Origin: DATBED01 sp036276195
GTDB lineage: Bacteria > Patescibacteriota > Saccharimonadia > Saccharimonadales > UBA4665
Length of the DNA stretch: 15,914 nucleotides
Reading direction: 5' to 3'
Assembly: GCA_036276195.1 (NCBI GenBank)
Contig: DATBED010000073.1
Coordinates: 1 to 15,914, forward strand
Shown: positions 6,974 to 13,244 of the stretch, one piece after another
How the letters are laid out: the number at the start of each line of letters is the position of its first letter
How positions within the stretch are numbered: position 1 is the stretch's first letter
The notes under the pieces: model-generated
Seen by the model: the letters and a program-made list of their open reading frames with translations, nothing else
Told to the model about the DNA's origin: nothing
Database searches by the model: none
Translations under genes and position numbers: made by a program

Positions 6974-7019
6974 TCTTGTACAAAGAACCACAAGGTTAAT
7001 TACAAAGTAATTTACCTTG
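6974..7019. promoter_or_regulatory. Two dyads in the control region upstream of the recombinase
   Basis: The spacer 6861-7065 holds CTTGTACAAG (6974-6983), a perfect 10-bp palindrome. It also holds a long inverted repeat, CAAGGTTAATTAC (6991-7003) against GTAATTTACCTTG (7007-7019), with 12 of 13 pairs matching around AAA. They could be operator or excision-factor sites, or a hairpin in the leftward transcript ahead of the recombinase. No T-run follows, so a terminator is less likely. I see no gene in this spacer. Confidence 0.5.
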
Positions 7020-7065
7020 TTATTTAATTTAGTCTTTTTATTAAAGTAGTCTTTTTTGGCAGACA

Positions 7066-7494
7066 TCAGTGTCCCCCCGTTTGGTCGTCCATGTCCGTGC
7101 TGACAGGACGCTTATGTCCGCTAGCATTTGGGAGCAAGTGAAAATCATTTAATGCTAGTATTAGTGGCACTAGGTCATATTCATTTGTCTTATTATGTCG
7201 CCGAATACGCTCTATAAAGCCCTTGCTTTCAAGGTCTTGAAGCATACGGCGAGTATGGCGTGGGGAACGGTCAATCAATTTAGAAAGAGTATCTATACTT
7301 GGCCGTGGTCGCCCCTCAAGGGTGTAGCGATAACTCTCAATAGCTACCAGCAAGACAAACTCAACAGGTTCAATTGATAAAGCAACGAGGTTCTTAATTA
7401 AGCGGTTAGGAACGCAAGTAAACCCGTCTTTAGCGATATCTTCTGTCCAGCGATTAACAAAACTTATCGGCGAACCATTAGGAGTGTTTGCCAT
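7066..7494 (-). CDS. Winged helix-turn-helix DNA-binding protein
   Basis: A 142-residue protein. Residues about 62-108 read as a winged helix: a first helix PSIDTLSKLI, the turn DRSPRH, a recognition helix TRRMLQDLESKGF, and a wing IERIRRHNKTNEYDL. The N-terminal part (about 10-55) is a separate helical region (PNRLIKNLVAL, VEFVLLVAIESY), as in DnaD/replication-initiator-like or HTH_36 regulators of mobile elements. It lies directly upstream of the recombinase on the same strand, so it could control integrase expression, act in excision or start replication. It overlaps the preceding 72-aa gene by 17 nt. The exact role cannot be decided from the sequence. Confidence 0.7.
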   Translation of the reverse strand: MANTPNGSPISFVNRWTEDIAKDGFTCVPNRLIKNLVALSIEPVEFVLLVAIESYRYTLEGRPRPSIDTLSKLIDRSPRHTRRMLQDLESKGFIERIRRHNKTNEYDLVPLILALNDFHLLPNASGHKRPVSTDMDDQTGGH

Positions 7495-7696
7495 AGCCAG
7501 TCCCGTTCGGAATATGGCCTTGGTCGCTAACGTTTATGCCCATATTCATATTTAATTCGGTGCGAGGTTGTATCTTACTTAGCAAGCGAATGAGCTGCAT
7601 GGCCTCTAGCTCTGCGGCTTTATACTCAATAGGCTGCCCAAAACGTGCTTTGTATATTGCTTGGAATTCTTTAACGGCCGACTTTGAAAGGGTCAT
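7478..7696 (-). CDS. Hypothetical 72-aa protein
   Basis: A small, mostly helical protein (KSAVKEFQAIYKARFGQPI, then AAELEAMQLIRLLSKI). The pattern resembles short proteins common in Gram-positive mobile elements, but I cannot name a family. Its start shares one base with the stop of the upstream gene (TAATG) and its end overlaps the winged-helix gene by 17 nt. That tight packing is the main reason to believe it is real. Confidence 0.6.
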   Translation of the reverse strand: MTLSKSAVKEFQAIYKARFGQPIEYKAAELEAMQLIRLLSKIQPRTELNMNMGINVSDQGHIPNGTGYGKHS

Positions 7697-7956
7697 TACT
7701 TTAATCCCTCGCTATAAATCAGGTTTTTCAGCATTTTGGTGTTATCAAAATACTGACGGGCGTAGACCCTGAGCATACCAGCCCAATAGTCATCTATTGA
7801 TTTTGTAAAATCATCATCTTTACCAAATATAAAAAATACTCGGTTACCGATACGTTCGGTGCGCTGGATCCCAAAGCCAGATGTAACCAAGGCAGCAACC
7901 AGTCCAAAATCGCTGATGTGTGCTTCTTTTGTTGGTGTATTATTCTGCGTATTCAT
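7696..7956 (-). CDS. DUF5659-like protein
   Basis: The frame extends to ATG 7986, but that codon overlaps a -10 TATAAT (7985-7990) on the same strand. I therefore take the start as ATG 7956, giving 86 aa (MNTQNNTPTKEAHISDFG). The segment ISDFGLVAALVTSGFGIQRTER, then RVFFIFGKDDDFTKSIDDYWAGMLRVYARQYFDNTKMLKNLIY, matches my memory of DUF5659 proteins in phages and integrative elements: a small alpha/beta fold with conserved FIF, DYW and FDN-KMLK positions. The function is unknown. It is the first gene of the leftward operon that includes the 72-aa and winged-helix genes. Confidence 0.72.
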   Translation of the reverse strand: MNTQNNTPTKEAHISDFGLVAALVTSGFGIQRTERIGNRVFFIFGKDDDFTKSIDDYWAGMLRVYARQYFDNTKMLKNLIYSEGLK

Positions 7957-7984
7957 GATATTTACATCTGTTATGATGTTTATC

Positions 7985-8010
7985 ATTATACGCTGTTACG
8001 ACATATTGTC
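7985..8010 (-). promoter_or_regulatory. Promoter of the DUF5659 operon with an overlapping dyad
   Basis: On the minus strand GAGACA (-35, right of the dyad) and TATAAT (+ strand 7985-7990) are 16 bp apart. The dyad GACATATTGTC (8000-8010 on the + strand) overlaps the -35 and spacer. A near-identical dyad covers the -10 of the HNH promoter (9872-9884). Confidence 0.6.
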
Positions 8011-8031
8011 TCGGGTGTGTAAAGGTAGGGT

Positions 8032-8739
8032 TTAGAAGCCCTTGACAGTTGGTTTCATCTTCCCATAGAAGTTTTGTAAGTCCTCTTTTGTTTTGTATTG
8101 GCTTTTATTATTAATCGTGAAGCCCTCAAGCTTACCGTTTTGATACTGCTTAAATATGTCGCCCCATGTAGGCAGAGGAGTGCGTGAACGAGCTTTAAAA
8201 ATTGCGTAAACTAATTCGTGATTAAATGTTGGCCGCTTTTTACCGGAACGCTGGCCGTAGTAGTCCTCTTTTGCAAGTTCAATGCGCTGCCAGTCAGTTT
8301 TAATTTGGTCTTGGGTAGTTTTAGGACCGATTTTGTAAATTAGGCCGTATTGTCCTGTTTCCATTAAACCGCCGAGTTCGTCCATGTCATAGCCGTAACC
8401 AGCTCCTTCGTCATACAAGCCGTCAGCGTAATACCAAAGTTCATGCACTCCAATACAATATCTGTGTGCAAGTTCATACAGAACTATTTTATGCTCATCT
8501 AGTAAGTGGTCGGAGTTTGGGTCTAGCGATACATCTTTATAGTAAACGTCCTCAAAAAGCTTGCGTGCCTCTTTAATATCTCGGTCAAAGTCTGGGTCAT
8601 TAAAGACATGGAATACATGAATTCGGTAGTCGCTGCCACTACTTAAGGCGTACTTATCTTGTAACTGGCGCACCTCTTTGGCAATTATAGCGTCAATGGG
8701 CTTGCCATCTTTAAGACGTTTAGGTAGCTTCATATTCAT
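8032..8739 (-). CDS. Hypothetical 235-aa protein
   Basis: I do not recognise this protein. It is soluble, acidic in the middle and aromatic-rich, with no membrane segment. An N-terminal helix KLPKRLKDGKPIDAIIAKEVRQL precedes a region rich in D/E and Y (HELWYYADGLYDEGAGYGYDMDEL). The C-terminus (PTWGDIFKQYQNGKLEGF ... YKTKEDLQNFYGKMKP) looks like a short DNA- or protein-binding helical domain. ATG 8739 has a good AGGAAGA site (8745-8751). It starts about 50 bp from a divergent promoter and operator region, so it may be co-regulated with the SHOCT gene. It ends 45 bp before the DUF5659 promoter. Confidence 0.7.
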   Translation of the reverse strand: MNMKLPKRLKDGKPIDAIIAKEVRQLQDKYALSSGSDYRIHVFHVFNDPDFDRDIKEARKLFEDVYYKDVSLDPNSDHLLDEHKIVLYELAHRYCIGVHELWYYADGLYDEGAGYGYDMDELGGLMETGQYGLIYKIGPKTTQDQIKTDWQRIELAKEDYYGQRSGKKRPTFNHELVYAIFKARSRTPLPTWGDIFKQYQNGKLEGFTINNKSQYKTKEDLQNFYGKMKPTVKGF

Positions 8740-8778
8740 TTACATCTTCCTGTAAGGCAATTTTAACAGGGACGGTGC

Positions 8779-8813
8779 TATAATCCCTATAACGCTAACA
8801 GCGTTATATACAA
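8779..8813. promoter_or_regulatory. Divergent promoters sharing a 19-bp dyad operator
   Basis: Rightward there is an extended -10, TGC-TATAAT (TATAAT 8779-8784). Leftward, TTGTAT (+ strand 8808-8813) and TATAGG (+ strand 8786-8791) are separated by 16 bp. A perfect dyad, ATAACGCT-AAC-AGCGTTAT (8789-8807), covers the rightward start site and fills the leftward spacer. A single repressor there could shut off the 235-aa gene and the leader/SHOCT transcript together. Confidence 0.6.
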
Positions 8814-8819
8814 TTTGAT

Positions 8820-9001
8820 AAGACCTAAACTGAGTAGCCCAAAGGCGAAAGGCATGGTTATAAAGACCTATAGAGCATACCGATGCCGTCATCGGGGTTG
8901 CTCTATAGGCCGTGCCGGGAAACTGGTGCGGGTGGCCGCAAGGTCGCCGCCCGGTGGCGGCTTCTGTATTATTAGCCCCACTTGGCTTAAGTAATTTAAG
9001 C
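8820..9001 (+). ncRNA. Structured leader RNA, candidate regulatory element
   Basis: About 225 nt separate the promoter from the SHOCT start, with no gene. Paired elements: GGCATGG (8851-8857) with CCGTGCC (8910-8916); inside it CCTATAGAGC (8867-8876) with GCTCTATAGG (8900-8909), topped by CCGATG/CATCGG (8880-8885, 8890-8895); a 7-bp hairpin with a GAAA loop (8912-8929); a 7-bp hairpin with a GCAA loop (8931-8948); a perfect 6-bp GC hairpin (8946-8961); and GCTTAA/TTAAGC (8985-9001) right before the ribosome binding site. The first and third compete, as do the fourth and fifth, as expected of a switch or attenuator. I could not match it to a known riboswitch class. Confidence 0.55.
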
Positions 9002-9014
9002 AGGAGTAACCGGC

Positions 9015-9632
9015 ATGGGATTACGAGATAAATTTAGAGAAGCAAAAGAACGTGGCGACGCATATAAAGCAGGCCGTCAAGCCGATTTATTAAATAACAA
9101 ACTTATTGCCGATTTAGGCAGTCGTGGCGAAAAGCAATTAGCCCAGAACCTACAGGACGGTGAAAATATATTGGCTAAAGTTAAAGGCGACTTTGGACAA
9201 GGCTTTGTAGTTACGGACAAGCACGTTTTCATAGTTAAATGGGGCTTTCAGTCCGGTAGTACGTTTGGCGGCAAATGCGTGGCCTACAGCTACCCAAACA
9301 TCACAGCTATACAAATGAAGCAACAAGCTCTTAAAGGGCTGGTACAGGTGCTCACAGCGGCCACAGCAGACAATAACAAACTTAGCTATTGGGGTGGGCG
9401 TGGCAATGCCAATAATGCCCTTGAAAGCGACAGTGCCATAACCTTTGATCGGCAAACAGCACCGGTATTTCAAGCGGCAGTTAACCTAGCTAAACGTCAA
9501 ATGGAGCAGCCAAGCATTGGTAATAAGCAAAGCGTCAACAGTATTGATAAGCTAAAAGCCTTGCGTGATGAGGGCGTGCTTACAGACGATGAGTATAAAG
9601 CAAAAGTTCGTGGTGTTTTAGGACTAAAATAG
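9015..9632 (+). CDS. PH-like and SHOCT domain protein
   Basis: A 205-residue protein. A charged N-terminal helix (1-60) leads to a region resembling bacterial pleckstrin-homology folds (about 65-165), with VVTDKHVFIVKWGF and YSYPNITAIQMKQQALKGLVQVLTA; the YPNITxI step is typical of these. The C-terminus (about 175-205) has a SHOCT motif: IDKLKALRDEGVLTDDEYKAKVRGVLGL. SHOCT helices are short oligomerisation modules found on many surface and mobile-element proteins. ATG 9015 follows AGGAG (9002-9006). It is the only gene downstream of the folded leader RNA, so its expression may be switch-controlled. Its function is not known. Confidence 0.75.
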   Translation: MGLRDKFREAKERGDAYKAGRQADLLNNKLIADLGSRGEKQLAQNLQDGENILAKVKGDFGQGFVVTDKHVFIVKWGFQSGSTFGGKCVAYSYPNITAIQMKQQALKGLVQVLTAATADNNKLSYWGGRGNANNALESDSAITFDRQTAPVFQAAVNLAKRQMEQPSIGNKQSVNSIDKLKALRDEGVLTDDEYKAKVRGVLGLK

Positions 9633-9849
9633 ACTGCGGAAAAGGCCTAAAAAATATTGTCAAAACGCTGTAGAAAATAGCTGTTTTTTACTCCGGAAAG
9701 TACTGTCATTTTGATGTGTTTACCCCTGTTAATTTACGATTAATTTCTGGAGTTTTCATAAAGGGAGTTATTACAGTTTCACACTGGTGCTATTTTCCGC
9801 AGTTTTTGATGGCAAATTATAAGAGCCTTTTCGCCATACATTTTTTGCT
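9633..9849. repeat. Noncoding spacer with inverted ACTGCGGAAAA elements
   Basis: No gene is seen here. ACTGCGGAAAA (9633-9643) recurs inverted as TTTTCCGCAGT (9793-9803), a perfect 11-bp inverted repeat with 149 bp between the arms. ACTCCGGAAAG (9690-9700) is a related direct copy. GAAAATAGC (9673-9681) pairs with GCTATTTTC (9789-9797). The second arm runs into TTTTT. The arrangement could be protein binding sites, a folded single-stranded region (origin-like) or the remnant of a small non-autonomous element. Confidence 0.45.
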
Positions 9850-9884
9850 TTTACATAGGTAGGTAACGTCTGACATAATATGTC
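9850..9884 (+). promoter_or_regulatory. Promoter of the HNH gene with a dyad over the -10
   Basis: TTTACA (9850-9855) and CATAAT (9874-9879) are 18 bp apart, each 5 of 6 to consensus. The palindrome GACATA-A-TATGTC (9872-9884) covers the -10. The predicted start (about 9886) is only about 5 nt before ATG 9891, so the transcript would be leaderless. Confidence 0.65.
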
Positions 9885-9890
9885 TAATCT

Positions 9891-10691
9891 ATGGAATACA
9901 ATTTACCTACGCCTGAAAGCAATGAGTTTACTTCGCTTATAAGAGGTACATCAGAACGTGGCATTTATGCTGTACTTTATGCCAACCTTGAAAAACATTT
10001 AAGTATGGCTGAAATTAGGCAGCAAATGGGGCTTGAGAGTGGACAGCAAGAACACCTCAACCGACGCATGAGAGAACTTTATAGTACTTTTGAAATTGAG
10101 CGAATACGTGAGGGCAATGAAACTAAATATAAACTTATTAAAAAGTTGGACAAGCAACTCAATACTGAACAGATCAGCAATAGAGTACGTTCGTGGGTAT
10201 TGCGTGATAAAAGATGTGTGCAGTGCGGGCGCACACCGGCGGAAGACGGTGTAAAGTTACATGTTGACCATAAAATACCTCAAGCTTGGGGTGGCACTAA
10301 TGACCCGGAAAACTTACAAGCTCTGTGTTCCGACTGCAATGAGGGCAAAAAGAACTTGTACGCAACCTACGATGATTTTGCAGATAAGATTAAGTTAGCG
10401 GCCACTTACAATGAACCACACAAGAGAATTGGCGAACTGCTTAAAGCGTTCAATGGCAAACCCGTACCATCTGATTTGGTAGAATTAGTGGCGAAAGCCA
10501 AGCAGTATCAAGACGACTGGCAAAAGCGTATGCGTGAGTTGCGTGAGCTAGGTTGGGAATATTCTTTTATCAAGAAAAAGGAAGATAATCGCTTTAAGAC
10601 TTACTTCGTTTTGGAACATTTTGAGCCTTGGCCTGACGGCAGTGTTAGGGCTGCAATTAGGCAGCGGGAGCAGTTGAAGAAGCAAAAATAG
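9891..10691 (+). CDS. HNH endonuclease, putative restriction enzyme
   Basis: A 266-residue protein with three parts. The N-terminal helical region (about 20-85) looks like a winged helix (SMAEIRQQMGLES, then QEHLNRRMRELYSTFEIERI). The HNH nuclease domain (about 105-155) has C109-x2-C112, VDHKIPQAWGG (D126, H127), N141 and C146-x2-C149-N150, the zinc-supported beta-beta-alpha metal fold with an intact His-Asn set. The remaining C-terminal helical part has KAKQYQDDWQKRMRELRELGWEYSF. It sits convergent to a cytosine-5 methyltransferase, overlapping it by 35 nt at the 3' ends, so the natural reading is a type II-like restriction partner. Another role (homing or modified-DNA cleavage) is possible. 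There is no ribosome binding site, since the promoter almost abuts the ATG. Confidence 0.8.
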   Translation: MEYNLPTPESNEFTSLIRGTSERGIYAVLYANLEKHLSMAEIRQQMGLESGQQEHLNRRMRELYSTFEIERIREGNETKYKLIKKLDKQLNTEQISNRVRSWVLRDKRCVQCGRTPAEDGVKLHVDHKIPQAWGGTNDPENLQALCSDCNEGKKNLYATYDDFADKIKLAATYNEPHKRIGELLKAFNGKPVPSDLVELVAKAKQYQDDWQKRMRELRELGWEYSFIKKKEDNRFKTYFVLEHFEPWPDGSVRAAIRQREQLKKQK

Positions 10692-11691
10692 GCACTTGTG
10701 TGTCGTCTTCATCATCGCTACTAGTAGCGCTTACAATGGCAGGTTGAACCATAGTAATAGCTTGTTGAATAGCTTGCCCAACTGCAGCAGCTACCGGTGG
10801 CGGAAAAGCATTTCCAACTTGTTTATAAGCGCTTGTCTTACGGCCTGCAATTTTCCACTCTTTAGGGAAGCCTTGCAGGGTAGCGGTCATTTCAACTGTA
10901 AGCCTTGGAGCACCCACAAAATCCTTAGCGGGGGCTTCATCTGCAATACCTTTGCCGTCCACACCTAATTTAAGCCATGCTTCTTTAGCACGTGTAGGTC
11001 CAAGATCAGCCCCGCCATGCTTTTTTGAGCCGCCCACTAATGTTGGAGCAACTTTATTGGCTTTTACTTTCCACTCATCAACAGCTTCCCACCCGTTACT
11101 TGCCATGGCTTCATATAGGGCTTCGCCTACTGTTGTTTGCTGCATATCAACTTCCGGCCAGACAAAGTAATCAAAATATTGTGGTTGTAAGGCTACGAGT
11201 ATCGCCCTTGGCCTAAGTTGTGGTACGCCATGACTTGCAGCCTGTATCAGTTTCCACTCACCCTTATAGCCAAGTTCCTCTAAACTATCTAGTATCTGTT
11301 GGCGGTATTCAGTAAATTTAGGGTCTAGCAACCCACGCACATTTTCAAGTAATACAGCTTTGGGTTTTGTTTCTTCCACCAAACGAAGTGCCGCAGGAAA
11401 TAAATCTCTCTCGTCCAAATGCCCCAACTGCTTACCCGCCTTAGAAAAGGGCGGGCATGGCACACCACCTGCCACTAAGTCCACACCCTTGTATGGCTTA
11501 CCGTCAAATTGGTTTAAATCTTCTTCAAGTACTTTCCAGTTTGGACGATTAAGACGGAGTGTTTCGCAGCAACGTGCATCATTTTCAACTAAAGCTACAT
11601 GCTCAAAGCCTGCCATTTCTAACCCAAGTGCTTGTCCACCTGCACCTGCGCATACCTCTATAGATGTTAGTTTCTTCTGCTTTTTGCTCAT
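10657..11691 (-). CDS. DNA (cytosine-5) methyltransferase
   Basis: A 344-residue enzyme that transfers a methyl group from S-adenosylmethionine to C5 of cytosine at a specific site. Motif I: EVCAGAGGQALGLE (12-25). Motif IV: PCPPF with catalytic C79. Motif VI: ENV (116-118). Motif VIII: QLRPR (158-162). A target-recognition segment (about 195-255) contains NKVAPTLVGGSKKHGG. Motif IX region: RLTVEMTATLQGFP. Motif X: QVGNAFPPPVA. All core motifs are intact. The last residues (after VGQAI) are low-complexity and the coding end overlaps the HNH gene by 35 nt. It is a likely partner of the HNH enzyme, protecting the element's host; the recognition sequence cannot be read. A GAGGG site precedes ATG 11691. 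Confidence 0.93.
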   Translation of the reverse strand: MSKKQKKLTSIEVCAGAGGQALGLEMAGFEHVALVENDARCCETLRLNRPNWKVLEEDLNQFDGKPYKGVDLVAGGVPCPPFSKAGKQLGHLDERDLFPAALRLVEETKPKAVLLENVRGLLDPKFTEYRQQILDSLEELGYKGEWKLIQAASHGVPQLRPRAILVALQPQYFDYFVWPEVDMQQTTVGEALYEAMASNGWEAVDEWKVKANKVAPTLVGGSKKHGGADLGPTRAKEAWLKLGVDGKGIADEAPAKDFVGAPRLTVEMTATLQGFPKEWKIAGRKTSAYKQVGNAFPPPVAAAVGQAIQQAITMVQPAIVSATSSDDEDDTQVPIFASSTAPAA

Positions 11692-11714
11692 GCTACCCTC
11701 TACTTGTATCTCTA

Positions 11715-11720
11715 ATTATA
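11715..11720 (-). promoter_or_regulatory. Putative -10 of the methyltransferase gene
   Basis: ATTATA on the + strand is TATAAT on the minus strand. It lies 23 bp before the start codon at 11691, leaving a short leader with the ribosome binding site. The -35 (TTACGT-like) is weak. Confidence 0.45.
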
Positions 11721-11782
11721 ATGCACCACCGCTATAAACGTAATACTTTGGCATAAGCAATAAACTATTTGAACTGGTTAGC

Positions 11783-11799
11783 CTATAATTCAATTAGGA
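11783..11799 (+). promoter_or_regulatory. Promoter and ribosome binding site of the CBASS-like operon
   Basis: TATAAT (11784-11789) is followed by TCAATTAGGA. The AGGA (11796-11799) lies 7 nt before ATG 11807, so the transcript should begin almost at the ribosome binding site. No good -35 is seen. The 16-nt stretch 11783-11798 recurs, with one difference, at 13177-13192. Confidence 0.55.
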
Positions 11800-11806
11800 C
11801 ACTAAC

Positions 11807-12652
11807 ATGACAATAAACCAGCACTTCGTACAATTTCTAAGCAAATACACACCTACTGACGCGGAAAAGGCCGCCTACAGTTTGCACCGCCAGTCCGTTG
11901 AAGCAAAGTTAGCAAGTTCTTTTGGGGTTCAACATTTTTGGGAAACTGGATCGTTTAGTAACGGTACTGGCGTACGCTTCCACTCCGACTTAGATGTACT
12001 GACTAGCATACCAGCGGCATCTCAGCGCACAAACTCAAGCTATATGCTATCTGCAATAAAAACTGCACTTGAAGAACGGTTTACAACTAGCCCTATTTAT
12101 ATTCGCACGCCCTCTGTAGTCGTTGATTTTTCCGGATCTAAAAGAGTTGAGGTTACACCCGGTTACTATAAGACATCAGTTGACGACAACCTTGTATATG
12201 AAATACCTCAGCTTGGCGGGGGCTGGATTAAAACTAGCCCGTGGGCGCACAACAAATACGTGACTGGTGTTAATACTTCTCTTGGCTACAAGGTAAAACC
12301 ACTTGTCAGGCTCATGAAAACCTTAAAGCACACCCGTAACATTCCTATTTCATCGTTCTACTTAGAATTACGTCTTGCTAAATATTGCGAGGGGGAAACA
12401 TCAATTATTTACGAGTACGATATGTTACGCATGTTGAACAGGTTGGTTGCAGATGGGCTTGCTGCAACCCGTGATCCTAACGGCATAACAGGTATGGTAA
12501 GCGCCTGTAATACAGACGCACAAAAGCAAGACGCTTTATCTAAACTCGCAACTGCCAGTACACGTGTTAACAACGCTATAAATGCCGAAAAGGCTGGCCG
12601 TCATACTGACGCACTTTATTGGTGGAAAATGGTGTTTGATAGGGAGTTTTAA
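11807..12652 (+). CDS. CD-NTase (SMODS-like) nucleotidyltransferase of a CBASS-like system
   Basis: CD-NTases are cGAS/DncV-like enzymes that make cyclic oligonucleotide signals from NTPs on phage infection, which then switch on an effector. In this 281-residue protein the polymerase-beta-like site is complete: GS (48-49) with SDLD (metal residues D61 and D63) and the third acid D107 in VVVDF. The C-terminal helical half has KPLVRLMKTLKHTRNIPISSFYLELRLAKYC, the pattern of the OAS/CD-NTase helical domain. It is somewhat shorter than most CD-NTases. The stop is fused to the next gene's start (TAATG), so the two are made together. The product nucleotide cannot be predicted. An alternative is a generic MNT-like nucleotidyltransferase, but the SLATT neighbour argues against it. 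Confidence 0.85.
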   Translation: MTINQHFVQFLSKYTPTDAEKAAYSLHRQSVEAKLASSFGVQHFWETGSFSNGTGVRFHSDLDVLTSIPAASQRTNSSYMLSAIKTALEERFTTSPIYIRTPSVVVDFSGSKRVEVTPGYYKTSVDDNLVYEIPQLGGGWIKTSPWAHNKYVTGVNTSLGYKVKPLVRLMKTLKHTRNIPISSFYLELRLAKYCEGETSIIYEYDMLRMLNRLVADGLAATRDPNGITGMVSACNTDAQKQDALSKLATASTRVNNAINAEKAGRHTDALYWWKMVFDREF

Positions 12653-13155
12653 TGAGGGGCAAAAGTTCAATAAAAAAGGAAGCCGAGCGTGTCCATGAAG
12701 CCGTTATGTATAGCGCACAAGGTCAGTTTGAGCAGGCTAAGATTTGGAACAAGCGCAATACCCGGCTCGGCATACCCGCAACAGGTTTATCGGCAATTGC
12801 CGGTGTAACCGGTTTGGCTACTACTGTAGGACGAATACCTGCGGGGCTAATGGCACTGTTGGCCGCATTTTTAACCAGTATAATGACCACCTTGAACTAC
12901 GCACGTAAAATAGACCAAGCCCACTCATCAGGTAATGCTTATCTGTCCCTACAGCAAGACGTGAGAATATTCCTTGAAATTGACCTAGATAAGCTCAACG
13001 AAACTGACGCACGTGAGCAGCTTTCTACCTTAGTTGCACGGCAGCAAGAAATAAATGGTACAGCTTTACTCCCCTCAGAAAAGTCCTACCAAAATGCTAA
13101 AAAGAATATTAAGACCGGCGGCCAAAACTATAAAGCAGATAAACGCACTAAGTGA
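12652..13155 (+). CDS. SLATT-domain membrane effector
   Basis: SLATT proteins (SMODS- and SLOG-associating two-transmembrane effectors) are thought to make membrane pores or disrupt the membrane when triggered by a nucleotide signal. This 167-residue protein has an N-terminal charged helix (1-38), two adjoining hydrophobic helices (about 41-58 and 61-82) and a cytoplasmic helical tail: ARKIDQAHSSGNAYLSLQ, then DVRIFLEI, DLDKLN and ARQQEIN, as in the family. It directly follows the CD-NTase with a one-base overlap, the standard two-gene type I CBASS layout. No Cap2/Cap3 (E1/E2/JAB) or HORMA/TRIP13 gene is adjacent, so the system is minimal. Confidence 0.82.
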   Translation: MRGKSSIKKEAERVHEAVMYSAQGQFEQAKIWNKRNTRLGIPATGLSAIAGVTGLATTVGRIPAGLMALLAAFLTSIMTTLNYARKIDQAHSSGNAYLSLQQDVRIFLEIDLDKLNETDAREQLSTLVARQQEINGTALLPSEKSYQNAKKNIKTGGQNYKADKRTK

Positions 13156-13176
13156 ACTACCTCTACCATGCTGGTG

Positions 13177-13192
13177 CTATAATCCAATTAGG
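13177..13192 (+). promoter_or_regulatory. Orphan promoter-like copy downstream of the CBASS-like operon
   Basis: TGC-TATAAT (TATAAT 13178-13183) sits in CTATAATCCAATTAGG, 15/16 identical to 11783-11798. No rightward gene starts before 13938, and the next gene is leftward. Transcription from here would run antisense through the SRAP gene towards the small protein and polymerase genes. Confidence 0.45.
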
Positions 13193-13244
13193 TAGGCATA
13201 CTAAGGTCACTGCTTAACCTTTACACGCATAAGAGGCAGTAAAC

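Noticed and set aside
8820..9001. Known RNA classes for the leader (c-di-GMP, cobalamin, TPP, fluoride riboswitches, RNase P RNA, tmRNA, SRP RNA, hammerhead).
   Set aside because: The conserved core sequences of these classes that I remember are not present; it is kept as an unclassified structured RNA.
9150..9473. Leftward frame inside the SHOCT gene.
   Set aside because: It is a shadow frame with no ribosome binding site; the rightward gene has AGGAG and domain support.
10696..11737. Four rightward frames opposite the methyltransferase.
   Set aside because: The methyltransferase frame holds all conserved motifs, so these are antisense shadows.
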